From Diplonema papillatum (Eukaryota > Euglenozoa > Diplonemea > Diplonemida > Diplonemidae), in assembly GCA_030068145.1 (NCBI GenBank), contig JAPJBO010000008.1:434001-498000 (forward strand): DNA of 64,000 nt. Direction: 5' to 3'. The translations under genes were made by a program, and so were the position numbers. The notes under the pieces were generated by a model. That model had not been told where the DNA came from. It worked only from the letters and a program-made list of their open reading frames with translations, and ran no database searches. Position 1 is the first letter of the stretch; every line of letters begins with the position of its first letter. This document shows positions 30,376 through 44,475 of the stretch, in pieces.

Positions 30376-31499
30376 GTTTTCATTGGAGATTATAAGTGTG
30401 TATGTTTGTCGTCGAAGCAGTTCCTATCCTGAAACGACTTCTTCCTGTACCTTCTCCGTGTATTCGAGACAGCCGAAGGCCCTTGGACCGAACATTGGCA
30501 GTTTGTAGAGCACTGCAAGACAAGATCCTGTGGGGGATAGATAGAACGGAGAGGGTATGAGCCACTATATCAATCGGCTCAATACTCTTTTTTTATCTGT
30601 CGCACTTGCGGGGTTGCATCCGAGCTGTTTCAAGCAAGTGTAAATGTCTCAGCTCATTAAAGGGCATCACAAATGGTACATACTGCTGTAAACATGAGCA
30701 TCATGTGTAAAGCCAACGCATATAACAGGTTACGAAAATTGAATCGTCCATCAGCGGTGCAGCTGGCGACCCGTAGGAGAGCGCAGTTGTGTCGTACTGC
30801 GCCACTACCACGTGCAACCACACGAACTGGGCACACAGATTGCCAACTCGTGTCTCCGAGAGCACGCTGTAGCTTCCGGGTGGCTGGCCAAGATGGTGCG
30901 ACTGGAAAAGCACAACGATTCTACCTTGGCCTTAAACCACCCTTCCCCCCTACACACTTTCTTCGAAGGAGACTTGATGCTAGCATCAAACATGCATGAG
31001 GGGCAGTGTCTTGCCTAAACATTATGGTCGTGGCTGCGAACGAAGCGAGAGTATTCTTTTTGACGATCGTTCGAAGCACAGTAGCGTAAATTTGGTAGCC
31101 GTTCCAGGCTCGTCTAAACCTTAGCTCCCCGACCAAGAACCCAGACAAGAAGCAAACTTGCGGCATCTTGCGAAGACCGACCCACCTCTCCAAATTGCAA
31201 TGCAAACCCTGTGTGACAATTCTGCTTTCAAAGGATCGGAAGCGCGGAACAGTGAAGCGAAAAAACAAATGTTGTATGCTCAGCTGCTACGAGCTAGGAT
31301 TTTATCTGTTTCGAAAGAGTGCCGGAATTCTTCACTGCTGTTTCTCTCTATCGGAACGTCCGACCATCTTTCGCCACCTACCGCGCATCCCAGCAAGGGA
31401 ATGCTGACCGAAGAAAGTGAACCAGCTGGCTTTTCTCTCATCCTTTGTCTAGAGTCGGGTCAGAAATCGAGTAGGGGCTCGTTTGCAAAACTGAATCGG
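30376..31499. other. intergenic; possible further retroelement debris
   Basis: No confident gene. On the minus strand at about 31000-31250 the frame with FLSGFLVGELRFRRAWNGY faintly recalls an RNase H or connection region of a retroelement, possibly the 3' continuation of the relic to the right. Confidence 0.3.
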
Positions 31500-31592
31500 A
31501 GTTGAATTTATTCTCACACGAGTCCACACCCGTGCACCGTACTGTGGCCGGTCTTTGGCAGGGTCAGAATGAGCGGTGTTCTGCTCCCTAGT

Positions 31593-32673
31593 TCACGAGC
31601 CACTCCGGCACGCAAGCAGCCCGTAGTTCCAAGTGAAAAATATCTTCCTCCTTGGACATATTGCGCCAGCAGCAAAAACAGTACTGTGGCACACACCCCA
31701 ACCTAGCCGGCTGACATCTGACCATACAACACAGTCAAAACTCAGTGTGCGTCGCGCCCGAGCCGGGAACCGAGTGGAAGAGCGCAGGTAGGCTACGAAA
31801 GTCAACACGTCGCAACAGAAAGATCTAGGAAGGCATTCAAACGTCCCAAGTCACCAGGCCGTTCGCTATCGCAGTTGCGCGATCGCGAACCCACGACAAA
31901 ACCTCGTTATACTGGCACAACCAGAAACCAGACGCGTAGCAGACCCACACGATGCATCCTACAACATACCACGCCTGTCGGATGGTTACTGCGGGTTGCG
32001 CGAGGAGCCGTTCGACGTCTCGAATGGTCGAGGAGCGCCAAGCTGTGGGAAGGGAGAAAGAAACGGTGGTTATGTCCCACTCGATTCCAAACATTGCACT
32101 GGTGTGAGGAGAGACTTCTCGTAATTGGGAAGATTTGTTGCATTGTGTGATTGTCAGGCCTTCGACTACCCTGAGCAACACACTATATCTCGGAATTGAT
32201 TTCAGCCGCTGCCCGAGACACACATTGGAAAGTGTCTACCCCCCGTGAACACCCGTCTTTTGTCGCCCCAAGTACAATCACGTCGTCGTTACATGCGGCG
32301 CCGTGCTCGAGGACGGGTCCCATGATTGTCTCCGTTGTCGCCTGTGCGATGTACGGGGCCCACACCCAACCCATCGGCATCCTTGTCCAGCAGTACCATG
32401 TGGAATGTACGCGGAACATGAAAAACGACGAGACATGGGAAACTGGTGGAGATATCCACGGAAGTCGATCTTAGCGGCCCACTTGTACAGACGATAAAAC
32501 GAGGTGCAGAGGTGTAGAACGTGAAAGACTGCGGTGAACGCATGGCGTTGTTGACAGCGACACCGTATAGCGGGATCTTTCTTTGGAACGTCGAAAAGCG
32601 AGACAACGCCACGGGCTGATTCACACGCGCTTCTTGTGAACTGCAACTCCCTGTGCCACACATTTCTCGACAT
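31593..32673 (-). pseudogene. reverse transcriptase-RNase H remnant with frameshifts
   Basis: On the minus strand, FDVPKKDPAIRC and AAKIDFRGYLHQFPMS (about 32595-32450) match the fingers and catalytic Asp region of RTs. After a frame change near 32430 come TRMPMGWVWAPYIAQ (the LPMGL..AP motif) and NDDVIVLG (in place of YVDD). After another frame change near 32190 come FGIEWDITTVSFSLP, then WSDVSRLGWG in the 31593-31808 frame, an RNase H start. At least three frame changes show the copy is dead. Confidence 0.55.
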
Positions 32674-34177
32674 AAGTCGTTGACATCCGTGTCTTCGGCC
32701 CGGGCATCGGCGGAGGCTATGACAGCTTGCCTGAATGTCATCGTGTCACGTAACATATCGGCGAACCATGGATCTCTACCCAGCTCAACCGCCATAAGCG
32801 CGACCTGAACCAGAGATATGAGGCCCGACGGAAAGTCGTCAAGCTGAGCACCTGGGACCCGTGACCCGCCTTTGGCACCGCGAGCCATGGATGCGAGGAA
32901 AGGGAGAAGCTGCGTGTATACCAACCGCCAGAATCCGGTCATAAAACAGAGGGCCGCCGCCGAAGAGCACATTGAAGGTCAGACTCACGTCCAAAAGTCA
33001 CTCACACACGGGTTTGCAATCGGGCGAGCTGCGAAGATTTGCGCTCCACATCCGCCGGTGCTGTATGCAACATGTGCCGTCGCCGATGTTTCTCGCCCTG
33101 TGGCGAAAAGATGGACCCTCTTTTTCCGGCGGGATGCTTTTCGCAGTGGCGTGTGCCAGCTGGTGCCCGTCGCGAATGAGGAGCAGAGCATGCTCGAGAC
33201 GGGCGTTAGCGGACACAGTACTGAGGGGGAGATCGAGGTGGAGGCCACCTACTTGCAACCACCCTGCTGTTTCGCGTTGGACGTGCCCACACTTCCCGCG
33301 CTCCCCGACCTGTTCTGCGCTTTCCGGCGAAACCCATAGCGAGTATGGGGTCCGCGATCCCCGTGAGCGCGCACCGCGCAGAAGAGGTCGACGAAGGAGT
33401 CGCTGCGGCGTCCGCCTGCTTTGCCCGTTTCCTGCGCTGGGGCAGCAAGTCGGGGTCCTTGAGGGTGTCTGCGTACGCATCGGCCGCCTGGTAGCCGAGC
33501 CTCTCCCGCACCCGCCAGTACTCCATGAACTCGCTCGCTAGGGCGAGGACCGCGGTGTCGTCTTCGCTGCCCAAGACCATCGTGGTCAGAGACAGCAACT
33601 GCTTGTAAGCAGTACCTGCTCTGGGGACCGCTTCAGCTCGTTGACAAGGAGGGGGCGAAAATCTGGCTGCTCGTCGGCGAACGAGGGCCATGTAGCCCCG
33701 TCGAGAACGACCGTCCGTGCAGTGCCTGTGTCGATGCGGGGCCGGTTTTCCCTGTACGTGGGCATCGGTCCGGGAGCACACAAGGCTGGACACCAGCCTT
33801 CTCGTTCCCGTCGCCGACCACGACGGTCCAAAACTGCGCCAAGTTTGAGTGCATCACGAATTGGAACGCATCCCGCCCGAGAACTACTAGGGTTGCCCTT
33901 TCAAGTCCGGCCCCATGTTGGTGACCACGGCCGTGGCCGTACCATCAGTGAGCCTGGCCCCGAGATGCAAACCCTCGAGGCGCTGTGGAGCCGGGACTGT
34001 GCCCTTGGAGGCGCTCTTGTGTGAGCCGCTTTGAGGTGTGGACTCGAGGCGGCCCACGCGGCTTGCAACATCGCCGAGCAACACCATCACTTGGTCAAGA
34101 CGCACCTCCAGAGCCGACCCAATTGCCGGGGGCGCGACCGGATCGGCCTCCTCCAGCCCCATAGCGACGCCAACCAA
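32674..34177 (-). pseudogene. gag-like remnant of the same element
   Basis: The minus frames 34177-33887 (a predicted short coiled-coil, LDQVMVLLGDVASRVGRLE), 33831-33586 and 33793-33206 (YKQLLSLTTMVLG, helical, then RRKRAKQADAAA) look like one broken gag-type protein with frame changes. 32972-32680 continues with a helical segment before the RT. There is no zinc knuckle. The assignment rests on position relative to the RT. Confidence 0.35.
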
Positions 34178-34259
34178 CGCGGGTGATGCTACCGATCTCC
34201 GCTATCGGCACTGCCAGTCGGCCAAAACGCCACGCATGATCTACGGATCATCGCACTGA

Positions 34260-34774
34260 CCGATCCAGTTTTTCAGCCCACCAACATCGAGATGCTTCGG
34301 ATCCTAACTTCTTCTTCCAAGCAGCAGCGAGCGGTGCCGGAAAGTAGAAGTCGAACCGCTCTCTGTCTGGGAGCGGGGAGCTTGGCGGTGCAGACATTGT
34401 TCGGGAAGGAGGGAGTGCAAACAAGAAATGTTAGGAAGTGCGTTTCCTTTGGCTTGCTCGTTGTTTGCATCAACCAGCCTTTCCAACCTCGGAACGAGTG
34501 GAGAAAACGAGAATACATCGCCTTTCTCGTGGACAGGATAGGATTCCACTTGACGCGCCTCGGCGCTCAAGCTAGCTTGCTAGTGTGTGTGTACATACCC
34601 TGTTATTATTGACAGAGTCCGGCTCTCGCTTCTGGCCTTCCCTCCAACTGTTAACCACTCGTTGATTGCAGGGACGCTTAGCTCTCCAAGTTCTTACCTC
34701 TAAAACCTTCGAAATTAAATGAAGTAGAAAGAAGGAAGTGGGACCGTGATCATCATAGGTGAAGACAAACGAAG
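34260..34774. other. intergenic upstream of TRAPPC3
   Basis: No gene is recognised; presumably the TRAPPC3 promoter and leader. Confidence 0.4.
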
Positions 34775-37728
<2,954 letters not shown>

Positions 37729-37818
37729 TTACCGGAATGACCACACATACTCAACCCAGTTTTATGTCCTTCGCGACACACACCAGTCAAAACAATCTGA
37801 ATTGTGCCTGTCAGTGAT

Positions 37819-37907
37819 GCAAATGACTGAGTGTTTTATGATGGTTTACAGCGTCTAACCAGCTGCGGCTTGCAAATGACTGCGTGTTTTATGATTACAG
37901 CGTCTAA
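37819..37907 (+). repeat. two tandem copies of a 40-bp segment ending ACAGCGTCTAA
   Basis: GCAAATGACTG, GTGTTTTATGAT and TTACAGCGTCTAA occur twice (37819-37858 and 37872-37907). Each ends in a possible 3' splice site, which makes the TRAPPC3 last exon ambiguous. Confidence 0.7.
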
Positions 37908-38704
37908 GTTCCCTCATGTTTCTCGATTATCTGGCCTGCACATTACCACAGGGAGAACAGCGCATAAACTACATGTTCCAAGAGTGGAACAGAAACACCT
38001 CCTTAGAGCAACTACAACAAGATGTGCAAAACAGCAACTGCAAGCATGTGTGCACAGGGGCTGTGTAGACTGTACAATTGCTGAGATCTATTCAGGGAAG
38101 AAAAGGAAGGCACTCAGCATACTGCACACTTGGCAATCCACACAAGGAAAACACAATTCAAGACACGGCCATGCAATTATGAGTGGTTCATCACTACACC
38201 CTGTTCCTTCAGTTGTTGCCTTCACTGACCTAGCCTCGTTAACCCACCACTTGGGTTCTCGAAGGCTGTTTCCATTTTTCATGTTGTTCTCACACAAAAC
38301 ATTCCACAGGCACAGAAATCCGTGTAACACTGTTGAAGCAAGTATCCGAAGCATTCAGGCAGGATGATGACTAGTCTCGACATCATGGCTGTGACTGCTG
38401 CGTGGTTTGAACCTTGTGATGAGCGAGCACTAAACACGAACAGTCATCATGACCAGTCTTCAAGGCTTCGAATATGTTGCCGACTCCGGCCATCTGTCTC
38501 CTGCCGATGTCGACATGGTGCAACATTTGCGGCAACAGCGGCCCTCATGCCACCAGTGAAGCCCCTCGAAGGCTGTTTACTACAGTCCCAAGGGGTCCAG
38601 GATGACAAGTTAGCGAGTATTGTTTCTAACGTCTTTTCCTCGCATATTGTCCCATGGCAACTTGTTGGCAACCTTTGGCTTCAACCCTTGTGACCTACAA
38701 AAAC
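37908..38704. other. no gene recognised
   Basis: Short unrelated frames only; this is the border between the gene-bearing part and the repeat island. Confidence 0.4.
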
Positions 38705-39397
38705 TTGCATCAGACCGATACCCTCCCACTTTTTGTGGCTGCAGTTTGGGTTTTTGATGATTTTCCTTAAGGAATTGCCTAGGAATTGGCTTGTGGGGGT
38801 GATTTGGCCTTGTTTTCGCATTCTGCAGCCATTATTTCAGCCTAAACGAGCGTCTGACCACTTTTTCCACCGTTTCGGAGCATTTTATGAGCACCTGAGT
38901 GGTAGGTTTCGAGTTTTGGATTTCTGGTGACGCCCCCCCTGGGTTTTCTGATGTTTTCCTTAAGGAATTGCCTTGTGGGAGGTGACTCTGTCTTGTTTTT
39001 GCATTCTGCAGCCATTATTTCAGCCTAAACTAGCATCCGACCACGTATTTTGCATTTCCCAAGCATTTTAGGACCACCCAAGTGGTAGGGTCCTTTCAGA
39101 GTCCTTTCAGGGTCCTTTCAGGGTCCCAGCGGTTTGGCAACACGGCGGTTTTGCAGGCGTTTTATGAACCCACACCCGTGTGGATCAAACTTTCCTGGGG
39201 TTTCGGATTGTTTTTGGGTTCCGTTTGCGGTTGTGTCCTCGTCGCTTTTTGTGGCTGCAGTTTGGGTTTTTGATGATTTTCCTTATGGAATTGCCTAGTA
39301 ATTGGCTTGTGGGGGTGATTTGGCCTTGTTTTCGCATTCTGCAGCCATTATTTCAGCCTAAACGAGCATCCGACCACGTATTTTGCATTTCCCGAGG
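38705..39397 (+). repeat. dispersed repeat block with internal direct copies
   Basis: A segment starting TTTTTGTGGCTGCAGTTTGG and reaching CAGCCTAAACGAGC occurs at 38731-38852 and 39248-39370, with a partial copy at 38940-39045. The block is present inverted at 63415-63930. Confidence 0.8.
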
Positions 39398-40212
39398 GGG
39401 GACAAAATCTGACTTGCCACCTCCTCGCGGTGTCCCCTGGAAACGTGTTTTTCGAAACGCGGCCAAGGCAAGCAGTACCTTTGCTGTGGGTGAAAGCCCC
39501 TTACTTCGTATCTGGCGTCCGAGCTGCGCACCTACCCTTCCCGGGCGTAAAAGATCCTGCCCCAAGCTGCCCAGCAGGAACGGGGGGGGCGGTGCAAAGA
39601 GGCACCTTCCAGGTGAGCCTTGCCAAGTTTGACTCCCTTGTGGCCCTCTCATCGTGAAGGCGGGGTAAAATCGGGATGGTTACCAATGTGCCCCCGGTTT
39701 TTTGAATTAGTTGGCCCCAGTCTGAGTGACAGGTGGCGGCTTGTGGCTGAGCCGCGGCCTTTCCAGGCCCTTAGCCGACTCTCCTTTCGTTTTTCTGAGT
39801 CCCCAGTGCCGTGGGGCAGGCGCCGGTTGCAGTGTGCAACTGGTGCGGGTTCAAACCGCGCCTGTCTGTGTTCGTGGTTGTGCCGTTTTTCGTTGTGAAG
39901 AAGTGAACCCGGAGAACCCACCAGGTCAGGCACCAGGTTTCTTGTCTGGCAAACTGTACGGCCTGGTGTTTAAAAAAAAATCAAGGCTGTCTGTGCGGTT
40001 GGCTGTGACAAGTCCACTCCTGCATTTCACAAAATTTGCAGCAGGAGGGACTGAGTCACACCAATCGAAAAGACACCGGAGAATACCCGAGTGTCGGCCC
40101 ACAAACGAAGTATTTGAACTTCCCCTTTTGGAACTTGCTTGTCTTGCCCATTTTTCCCAGTTTGCCTCGAAGGCCCCCGTGCGATTCTTCCAAAAAAAAA
40201 AAAAAAAAAAAA
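39398..40212 (+). mobile_element. SINE-like poly(A)-ended repeat, plus orientation
   Basis: This about 815-bp unit starts GGGGACAAAATCTGAC and ends GATTCTTCC followed by A21. Near 39740-39870 it has tRNA-like elements: a box A-like GTGGCTGAGCCGCGG, the hairpin GGTTGCA/TGCAAC and a box B-like GCGGGTTCAAACC. Its open frame continues into the MULE ORF by chance. A nearly identical inverted copy lies at 61862-62668 and a truncated one at 44476-45271. The poly(A) tail implies spread through RNA, helped by a LINE. Confidence 0.65.
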
Positions 40213-40358
40213 TTCGAACCCAGAAAACCCTTTGCCGTGCTGTGCCAGCTACTGGAGTGGCCACACCTGTTTGCACACGTTCATCTTCGCTGCAGGTAGG
40301 GGTTTTCGGGCGGTTTGGGCGCGTTGGAAGGTTCCCAACCCACAAAGCTGTGTCGCAA

Positions 40359-43319
40359 ATGTCTTCAGTCGGTGTCTTGGATGCAATCCTTCAGTTGGAG
40401 AAGTTTGTCAGCTCTGCGGATGATCTCATTCCGTTGCTGACTCACGCCGCGCAGCACGACGTTGGGAATATTGTTGTTGGGCTGCAGGCTTCTCCCACCG
40501 TTCTAGTCAAAACCCTGCAGCGTATTGTGCAGCAACTGCCACCCTTGTCATGTACACCCTCTGTGCCCGGAACACCATCAACAGCGCAAAAGTCTCCCAC
40601 GTCCGTGACATCCGCACCGACCGTGCCAGCGCCCGCTCCAGATTCAACGGCACAAATGCCCCCTACGTCCGCGACATCCGCACCGACCGTGCCAGCACCC
40701 GCTCCAGATTCAACGGCACAAATGCCGTCTACGTCCGCGACATCCGCACCGACCGTAGCACCCGCTCCAGATTCAACGGCACAAATGCCCCCTACTTCCG
40801 CGACATCCGCACCGACCGTGCCAGCAGCTCCAGATTCAACGGCACAAATACCGTCTACGTCCGCGACATCCGCACCGACCGTGCCAGCACCTGCACCAGA
40901 TTCTGCGGCATCTGCCCCGTCTGTTGCGCCTGGCGCCTCTGCCTCCAGCTTCCCTTGTATCGGAGACACTTATCCTCACAACAGCGATTTCTGTGACGCT
41001 GTGTTCAGGGCCACATTTGCAGCATCAAGCACAAACGTGTGCAAGAGAATGGATGCCAAGAGGACGCTGTTCCGGTGCAAGCAGAAACAGTCAAACGGCG
41101 GCTGCTGCCAGTTCAAATGCAACGCCTACAAGAGGGAAGACGGCCAACTCCGCGTATCGCAGAGCGTGGCCCACACCTGCTGCAACTTGCAACAGACGGA
41201 GAAAACGACGAGCCGATTTTCGGCACCGTGGCTTGCTCGGGAGGTGGGCGACCTCATGCAAACGAAGGTCGATCTGACGCCTGCTCAGATCCAGGCCTTC
41301 GTGAAGTCCCGCATGGGGATGGATATCACATACGCGGTAGCGTGGGATGCCAAGGAGAAAGCGCTGGATGAGACGAGGTTGCGCGCGGCGGCTGGTTTCG
41401 CAAGACTTCGCGGGTATTTCGAGCGTCTGGCTCAGCACGACCCAGACTGCATCTGGGATGTGCAAACGAAGGAGGTAGAAGGAGAGGAACGATTCAGGTC
41501 GTGCTTCGTGACCTTTGGTGCTTGCAGAGCCGCTATGCGTGTGGCTCTGCCCATTGTTTCTGTGGATGGAACGTTCCTTAAGGGAAGTCTCAAGGGGACT
41601 CTTCTTGTTGCTGTGGGAAAGGATGCGGACGGTGGACTGTTTCCTGTCGCCTTTTCACTGTGCTCTGGCGAGGACGAGGAGTCTTGGACTGCCTTCTTCA
41701 CACAGTTGAAGCAGGCGATTCCATTCGATGTGGTCATGAGCGACCGCGATAAAGGTATCATTGCGGCTGCTAGTCGAGTGATACCGGAGAAAGCTTCCCT
41801 CTCGTGCACGGAGCATATCAAAAAAAACGTGAAGTCACACTTTGGTGCAGGGTCGTGCAGCAGTGTCTGGAAGGCTTCCAGGGCCCTGACGAAAGAGCAG
41901 TTCGAGGAAGAGATGCTCGCATTGGAAAAGCAGAAGAAGGGTAACGTCGCCCAGTACTTGACCAATATCCAGGGCTGCTTCAGCAGTGCGTTCATCGGAA
42001 CGTGTCGCTTCTCACAGTTCACGAGCAACGATGCAGAGTCTCTGAATGCGGCGTTGTTGCCGATCCGGGAGTCTCCGAATGTAGTGATCTTGTTTGATCG
42101 CCTCCGGGTGTACACACAGGAGCTCTTTCACACGCGTAGGGGCATGTTGGCTAATGCATCAGCATCATCTTGCGTGCCATCGGTAGGCAAGATGTTGGGA
42201 CGGTTGTTAGTGGAGGCTGCGCCAATGGTGGTGCGGCCTGCAGGTGACGGGAAGTATGAAGTAGTGCTCAAGCAGCAGCGGGAGGCAGTGGAGTTACGTG
42301 AAGACGACTTCACGTGCTCGTGTTTAGAGAGCAAGCTTGTGACCGCGTTACCCTGCGTTCACGTGGCGGCGGCGGCTCGGGCGGAAGAACGGAGCATCCT
42401 GGACGTCGTCCATCCGCGCTGGAAGATTCTGGCCTATCGGAAGACATACGCCGGAATCATCTCCCCGCTTCCTGGCTTGCTGGGAATTCGTGAAGACAGC
42501 CTCAAGCCCCCTGTCTTCAAGAAGTCGAAAGGCCGGCCGCAAAAGAAGCGACATCGATCGCATGGCGAAGACGAGAAAGTTCTCCCCGACCCCAAAAAAC
42601 GGCTCGTTGTGTGCTCAAACTGTCTCCAGTGTGGACACAATCGAGCAACGTGCAAGCACCCAGCTGCACCCAGGGTTGAAAAGAAGGAAAAGGTGGAAAA
42701 GGTGGAGAAGGGGAAGAAGGGGGCGGGGGGAGACAACGGGGATAAAGTGGGTCCTGTGGACCGACAGGGTGACTGGTCAACATACCCCATGTACGTCCGC
42801 GAGGTTCTGGAGAAAACGAAGACTGACGCAATGGACGTCGAGCGGGACGGCAACTGCTTTTACTGGGCATTGCTGGAGTCGGAGTTTCCGTTTTTTGCGG
42901 CTTACAAGAGCTTGCATCTTGGGCATGCCAAGCTAAGGGCACACTTGTTTAGCCAGGTTCCTCCCCCCGAAATACACACAAGGCTCCGAGAGCAAGTGGA
43001 GCTAGGGGGGCCCACCTATGAGGCATGGACAGCAGCCGCCAAGCAAAACAAGGCATGGGCGGATGCAGAAACACTGCTACTGGCAGTGTGCATCTACCAT
43101 GTTCGCTTCGTCTGCATCACCCTCCGCCTTTCCGGCGAAAAAACAGATTTTAGTATGACAACCACAGAACCACCACAGAAACCTGCGGCAGCAACTGTGT
43201 ACCTGCTGCACGAGGATGGACACCACTTTTCAATTATTCGAGGGTGCCCTCCGAGTGCCCTCATGAGGAGGATCCCACTCAGCCGTCGGTACACGATAAA
43301 GCTGACAGAAGAGAAGTGA
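40359..43319 (+). CDS. MULE transposase fused to a C-terminal OTU-like protease domain
   Basis: The product is 986 residues from ATG 40359. After an Ala/Pro/Thr-rich repeat region (about 80-190) comes a Cys/His DNA-binding domain (RCKQKQSNGGCCQFKC, then HTC). Next is the MULE DDE core: VDGTFLKG with Asp403, VMSDRDKG with Asp462 and NDAESLN with Glu560. A SWIM zinc finger follows (Cys653, Cys655, Cys666, His668), then a CCHC knuckle (Cys752, Cys755, His760, Cys765) and a Lys/Glu linker. The last domain is OTU-like: ERDGNCFYWALL with Asp830 and Cys833, and EDGHHFSII with His955/956. MULE transposases move DNA by cut-and-paste with 8-11 bp duplications. OTU domains cleave ubiquitin. All catalytic residues are present and the frame is intact, so the gene may be active or recently so. 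The terminal inverted repeats of its element were not delimited. Confidence 0.85.
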   Translation: MSSVGVLDAILQLEKFVSSADDLIPLLTHAAQHDVGNIVVGLQASPTVLVKTLQRIVQQLPPLSCTPSVPGTPSTAQKSPTSVTSAPTVPAPAPDSTAQMPPTSATSAPTVPAPAPDSTAQMPSTSATSAPTVAPAPDSTAQMPPTSATSAPTVPAAPDSTAQIPSTSATSAPTVPAPAPDSAASAPSVAPGASASSFPCIGDTYPHNSDFCDAVFRATFAASSTNVCKRMDAKRTLFRCKQKQSNGGCCQFKCNAYKREDGQLRVSQSVAHTCCNLQQTEKTTSRFSAPWLAREVGDLMQTKVDLTPAQIQAFVKSRMGMDITYAVAWDAKEKALDETRLRAAAGFARLRGYFERLAQHDPDCIWDVQTKEVEGEERFRSCFVTFGACRAAMRVALPIVSVDGTFLKGSLKGTLLVAVGKDADGGLFPVAFSLCSGEDEESWTAFFTQLKQAIPFDVVMSDRDKGIIAAASRVIPEKASLSCTEHIKKNVKSHFGAGSCSSVWKASRALTKEQFEEEMLALEKQKKGNVAQYLTNIQGCFSSAFIGTCRFSQFTSNDAESLNAALLPIRESPNVVILFDRLRVYTQELFHTRRGMLANASASSCVPSVGKMLGRLLVEAAPMVVRPAGDGKYEVVLKQQREAVELREDDFTCSCLESKLVTALPCVHVAAAARAEERSILDVVHPRWKILAYRKTYAGIISPLPGLLGIREDSLKPPVFKKSKGRPQKKRHRSHGEDEKVLPDPKKRLVVCSNCLQCGHNRATCKHPAAPRVEKKEKVEKVEKGKKGAGGDNGDKVGPVDRQGDWSTYPMYVREVLEKTKTDAMDVERDGNCFYWALLESEFPFFAAYKSLHLGHAKLRAHLFSQVPPPEIHTRLREQVELGGPTYEAWTAAAKQNKAWADAETLLLAVCIYHVRFVCITLRLSGEKTDFSMTTTEPPQKPAAATVYLLHEDGHHFSIIRGCPPSALMRRIPLSRRYTIKLTEEK
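40590..40920 (+). repeat. 48- to 51-bp coding minisatellite in the MULE gene
   Basis: About six in-frame units encode the PTSATSAPTVPAPAPDSTAQ type of repeat near the transposase N-terminus. Length differs by whole codons between units, so the frame is kept. Confidence 0.85.
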
Positions 43320-44040
43320 GCACATACTACTCTTCTCGTTTGACTAAAGACCGTCCCCACCCGGAGCGAGTCCAACCTTCTCCACGTCTTATCATCTCAT
43401 CACTCGAAACAGTCGTATCATCTTATCATTGCTTGAATTTTTGGAGTCTGATACTCGAAACAGTCTAGATAGGGTCACCCACGTGTGTTTACGCCCGAAG
43501 GCTACATAAGAACCGACTTGAAAAATCGTCCACAAAGAGCTTGCCGCCGTTTGCGTTAAAGAGAGTGTCATCGAAAAGTACCCTGGTCTGAACTCTGCGA
43601 GCTATGTATCATGTTTCCCGGTTTCTCTTTCAGCACCCGTATGCTCGCAACATTTATGCCCGGTACTTCCAGTCTTTTAGCGTGTTGCACCCCTTGCTCC
43701 CACTACGGCCGTCCAGATGCCGCCGGGTTGCAGGAATCTGATAGTCCCTGTCACGAACACCGCCACGAACTCGCTGACGAAGAAGGTTGTTGGAGGTCAA
43801 GAGAGTTAACAACGCAATGGTTGCCAAAGTGTTGCGCCGCAAGTCGGCAGTCGCAAATCGGCAGAAAGGGGGTCCAAGTAAACGAGACCTAGGCAAAGTT
43901 GAAATGGGATGAGATTAGACGCTACCCCAGAATCACCTTGACTCCCCCAAACGTATCCCACACATTGAAGCTTAAAACTTGCAACTTGAAACTTGAAATT
44001 GGAAACTTGAGTTCGAATCCAAATCACACAGTTGTCACAG
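43320..44040. other. 3' flank of MULE, no gene recognised
   Basis: No gene. Direct words ACTCGAAACAGTC (43402, 43453) and AACTTG/GAAACTTG (43975-44010) repeat locally. Confidence 0.4.
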
Positions 44041-44090
44041 TCAATGGCCGGGTAAATGGTTCGAATCCCGCCACGGGTGTGTTCTCAGGG
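44041..44090 (+). repeat. tRNA box B-like fragment
   Basis: GGTTCGAATCCCGCCACGGG looks like a tRNA T-arm, preceded by CAATGGCCGGGTAAAT. No complete tRNA is present. Confidence 0.35.
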
Positions 44091-44106
44091 ATTGGAGTCT
44101 AATTGT

Positions 44107-44288
44107 AGACCAAAAAAATTGACCAAAATTTCGACCAAAATTTCGACCAAAATTTTGACCAAAATTTCGACCAAAATTTTGACCAAAATTTGACCAAAAT
44201 TTTGACCAAAAAAAATCGACCAAAAAAACGACCAAAAATTCGACCAAAAATTTGACCAAAATTTTGCCAACTCAGAAAAATGACCAAA
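44107..44288. repeat. 12-bp tandem array (GACCAAAATTTC)
   Basis: About 14 units of GACCAAAATTTY, with a few length variants (GACCAAAAAAAT and GACCAAAAATTC). Confidence 0.9.
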
Positions 44289-44311
44289 AATTTGCAAAAT
44301 GTGGCTCGAAG

Positions 44312-44472
44312 CTAATAAAAAAGTTTTTTGTGGCTATAAGCTAAATAAAAAGTTTTTTGTGGCTATAAGCTAAATAAAAAGTTTCAGGCCCTCCTGGCTA
44401 TAAGCTAAATAAAAAGTTTTTTGTGGCTATAAGCTAAATAAAAAGTTTCTTGGTGGCTATAAGCTAATTATC
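44312..44472. repeat. about 29-bp tandem array, 5 units
   Basis: Units contain TGGCTATAAGCTAAATAAAA and AGTTTTTTG; the fourth boundary is changed to CAGGCCCTCC. Confidence 0.85.
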
Positions 44473-44475
44473 CCT

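Larger units (their letters stand above)
31500..34250 (-). mobile_element. decayed reverse-transcribing element, minus strand
   Basis: Read on the minus strand, gag-like, reverse-transcriptase and RNase H-like segments follow each other in different frames from about 34.2 to 31.5 kb. No long terminal repeats or target duplication were found. The RNase H-like words (VWSDVSRLGWG) resemble DIRS-type or LTR-type elements. I cannot decide the class. Confidence 0.5.

Noticed and set aside
39726-40358. N-terminal extension of the MULE transposase by 211 residues
   Set aside because: The extension translates the SINE-like repeat, including its poly(A) tail as poly-Lys, and the same text occurs inverted at 62 kb without a transposase.
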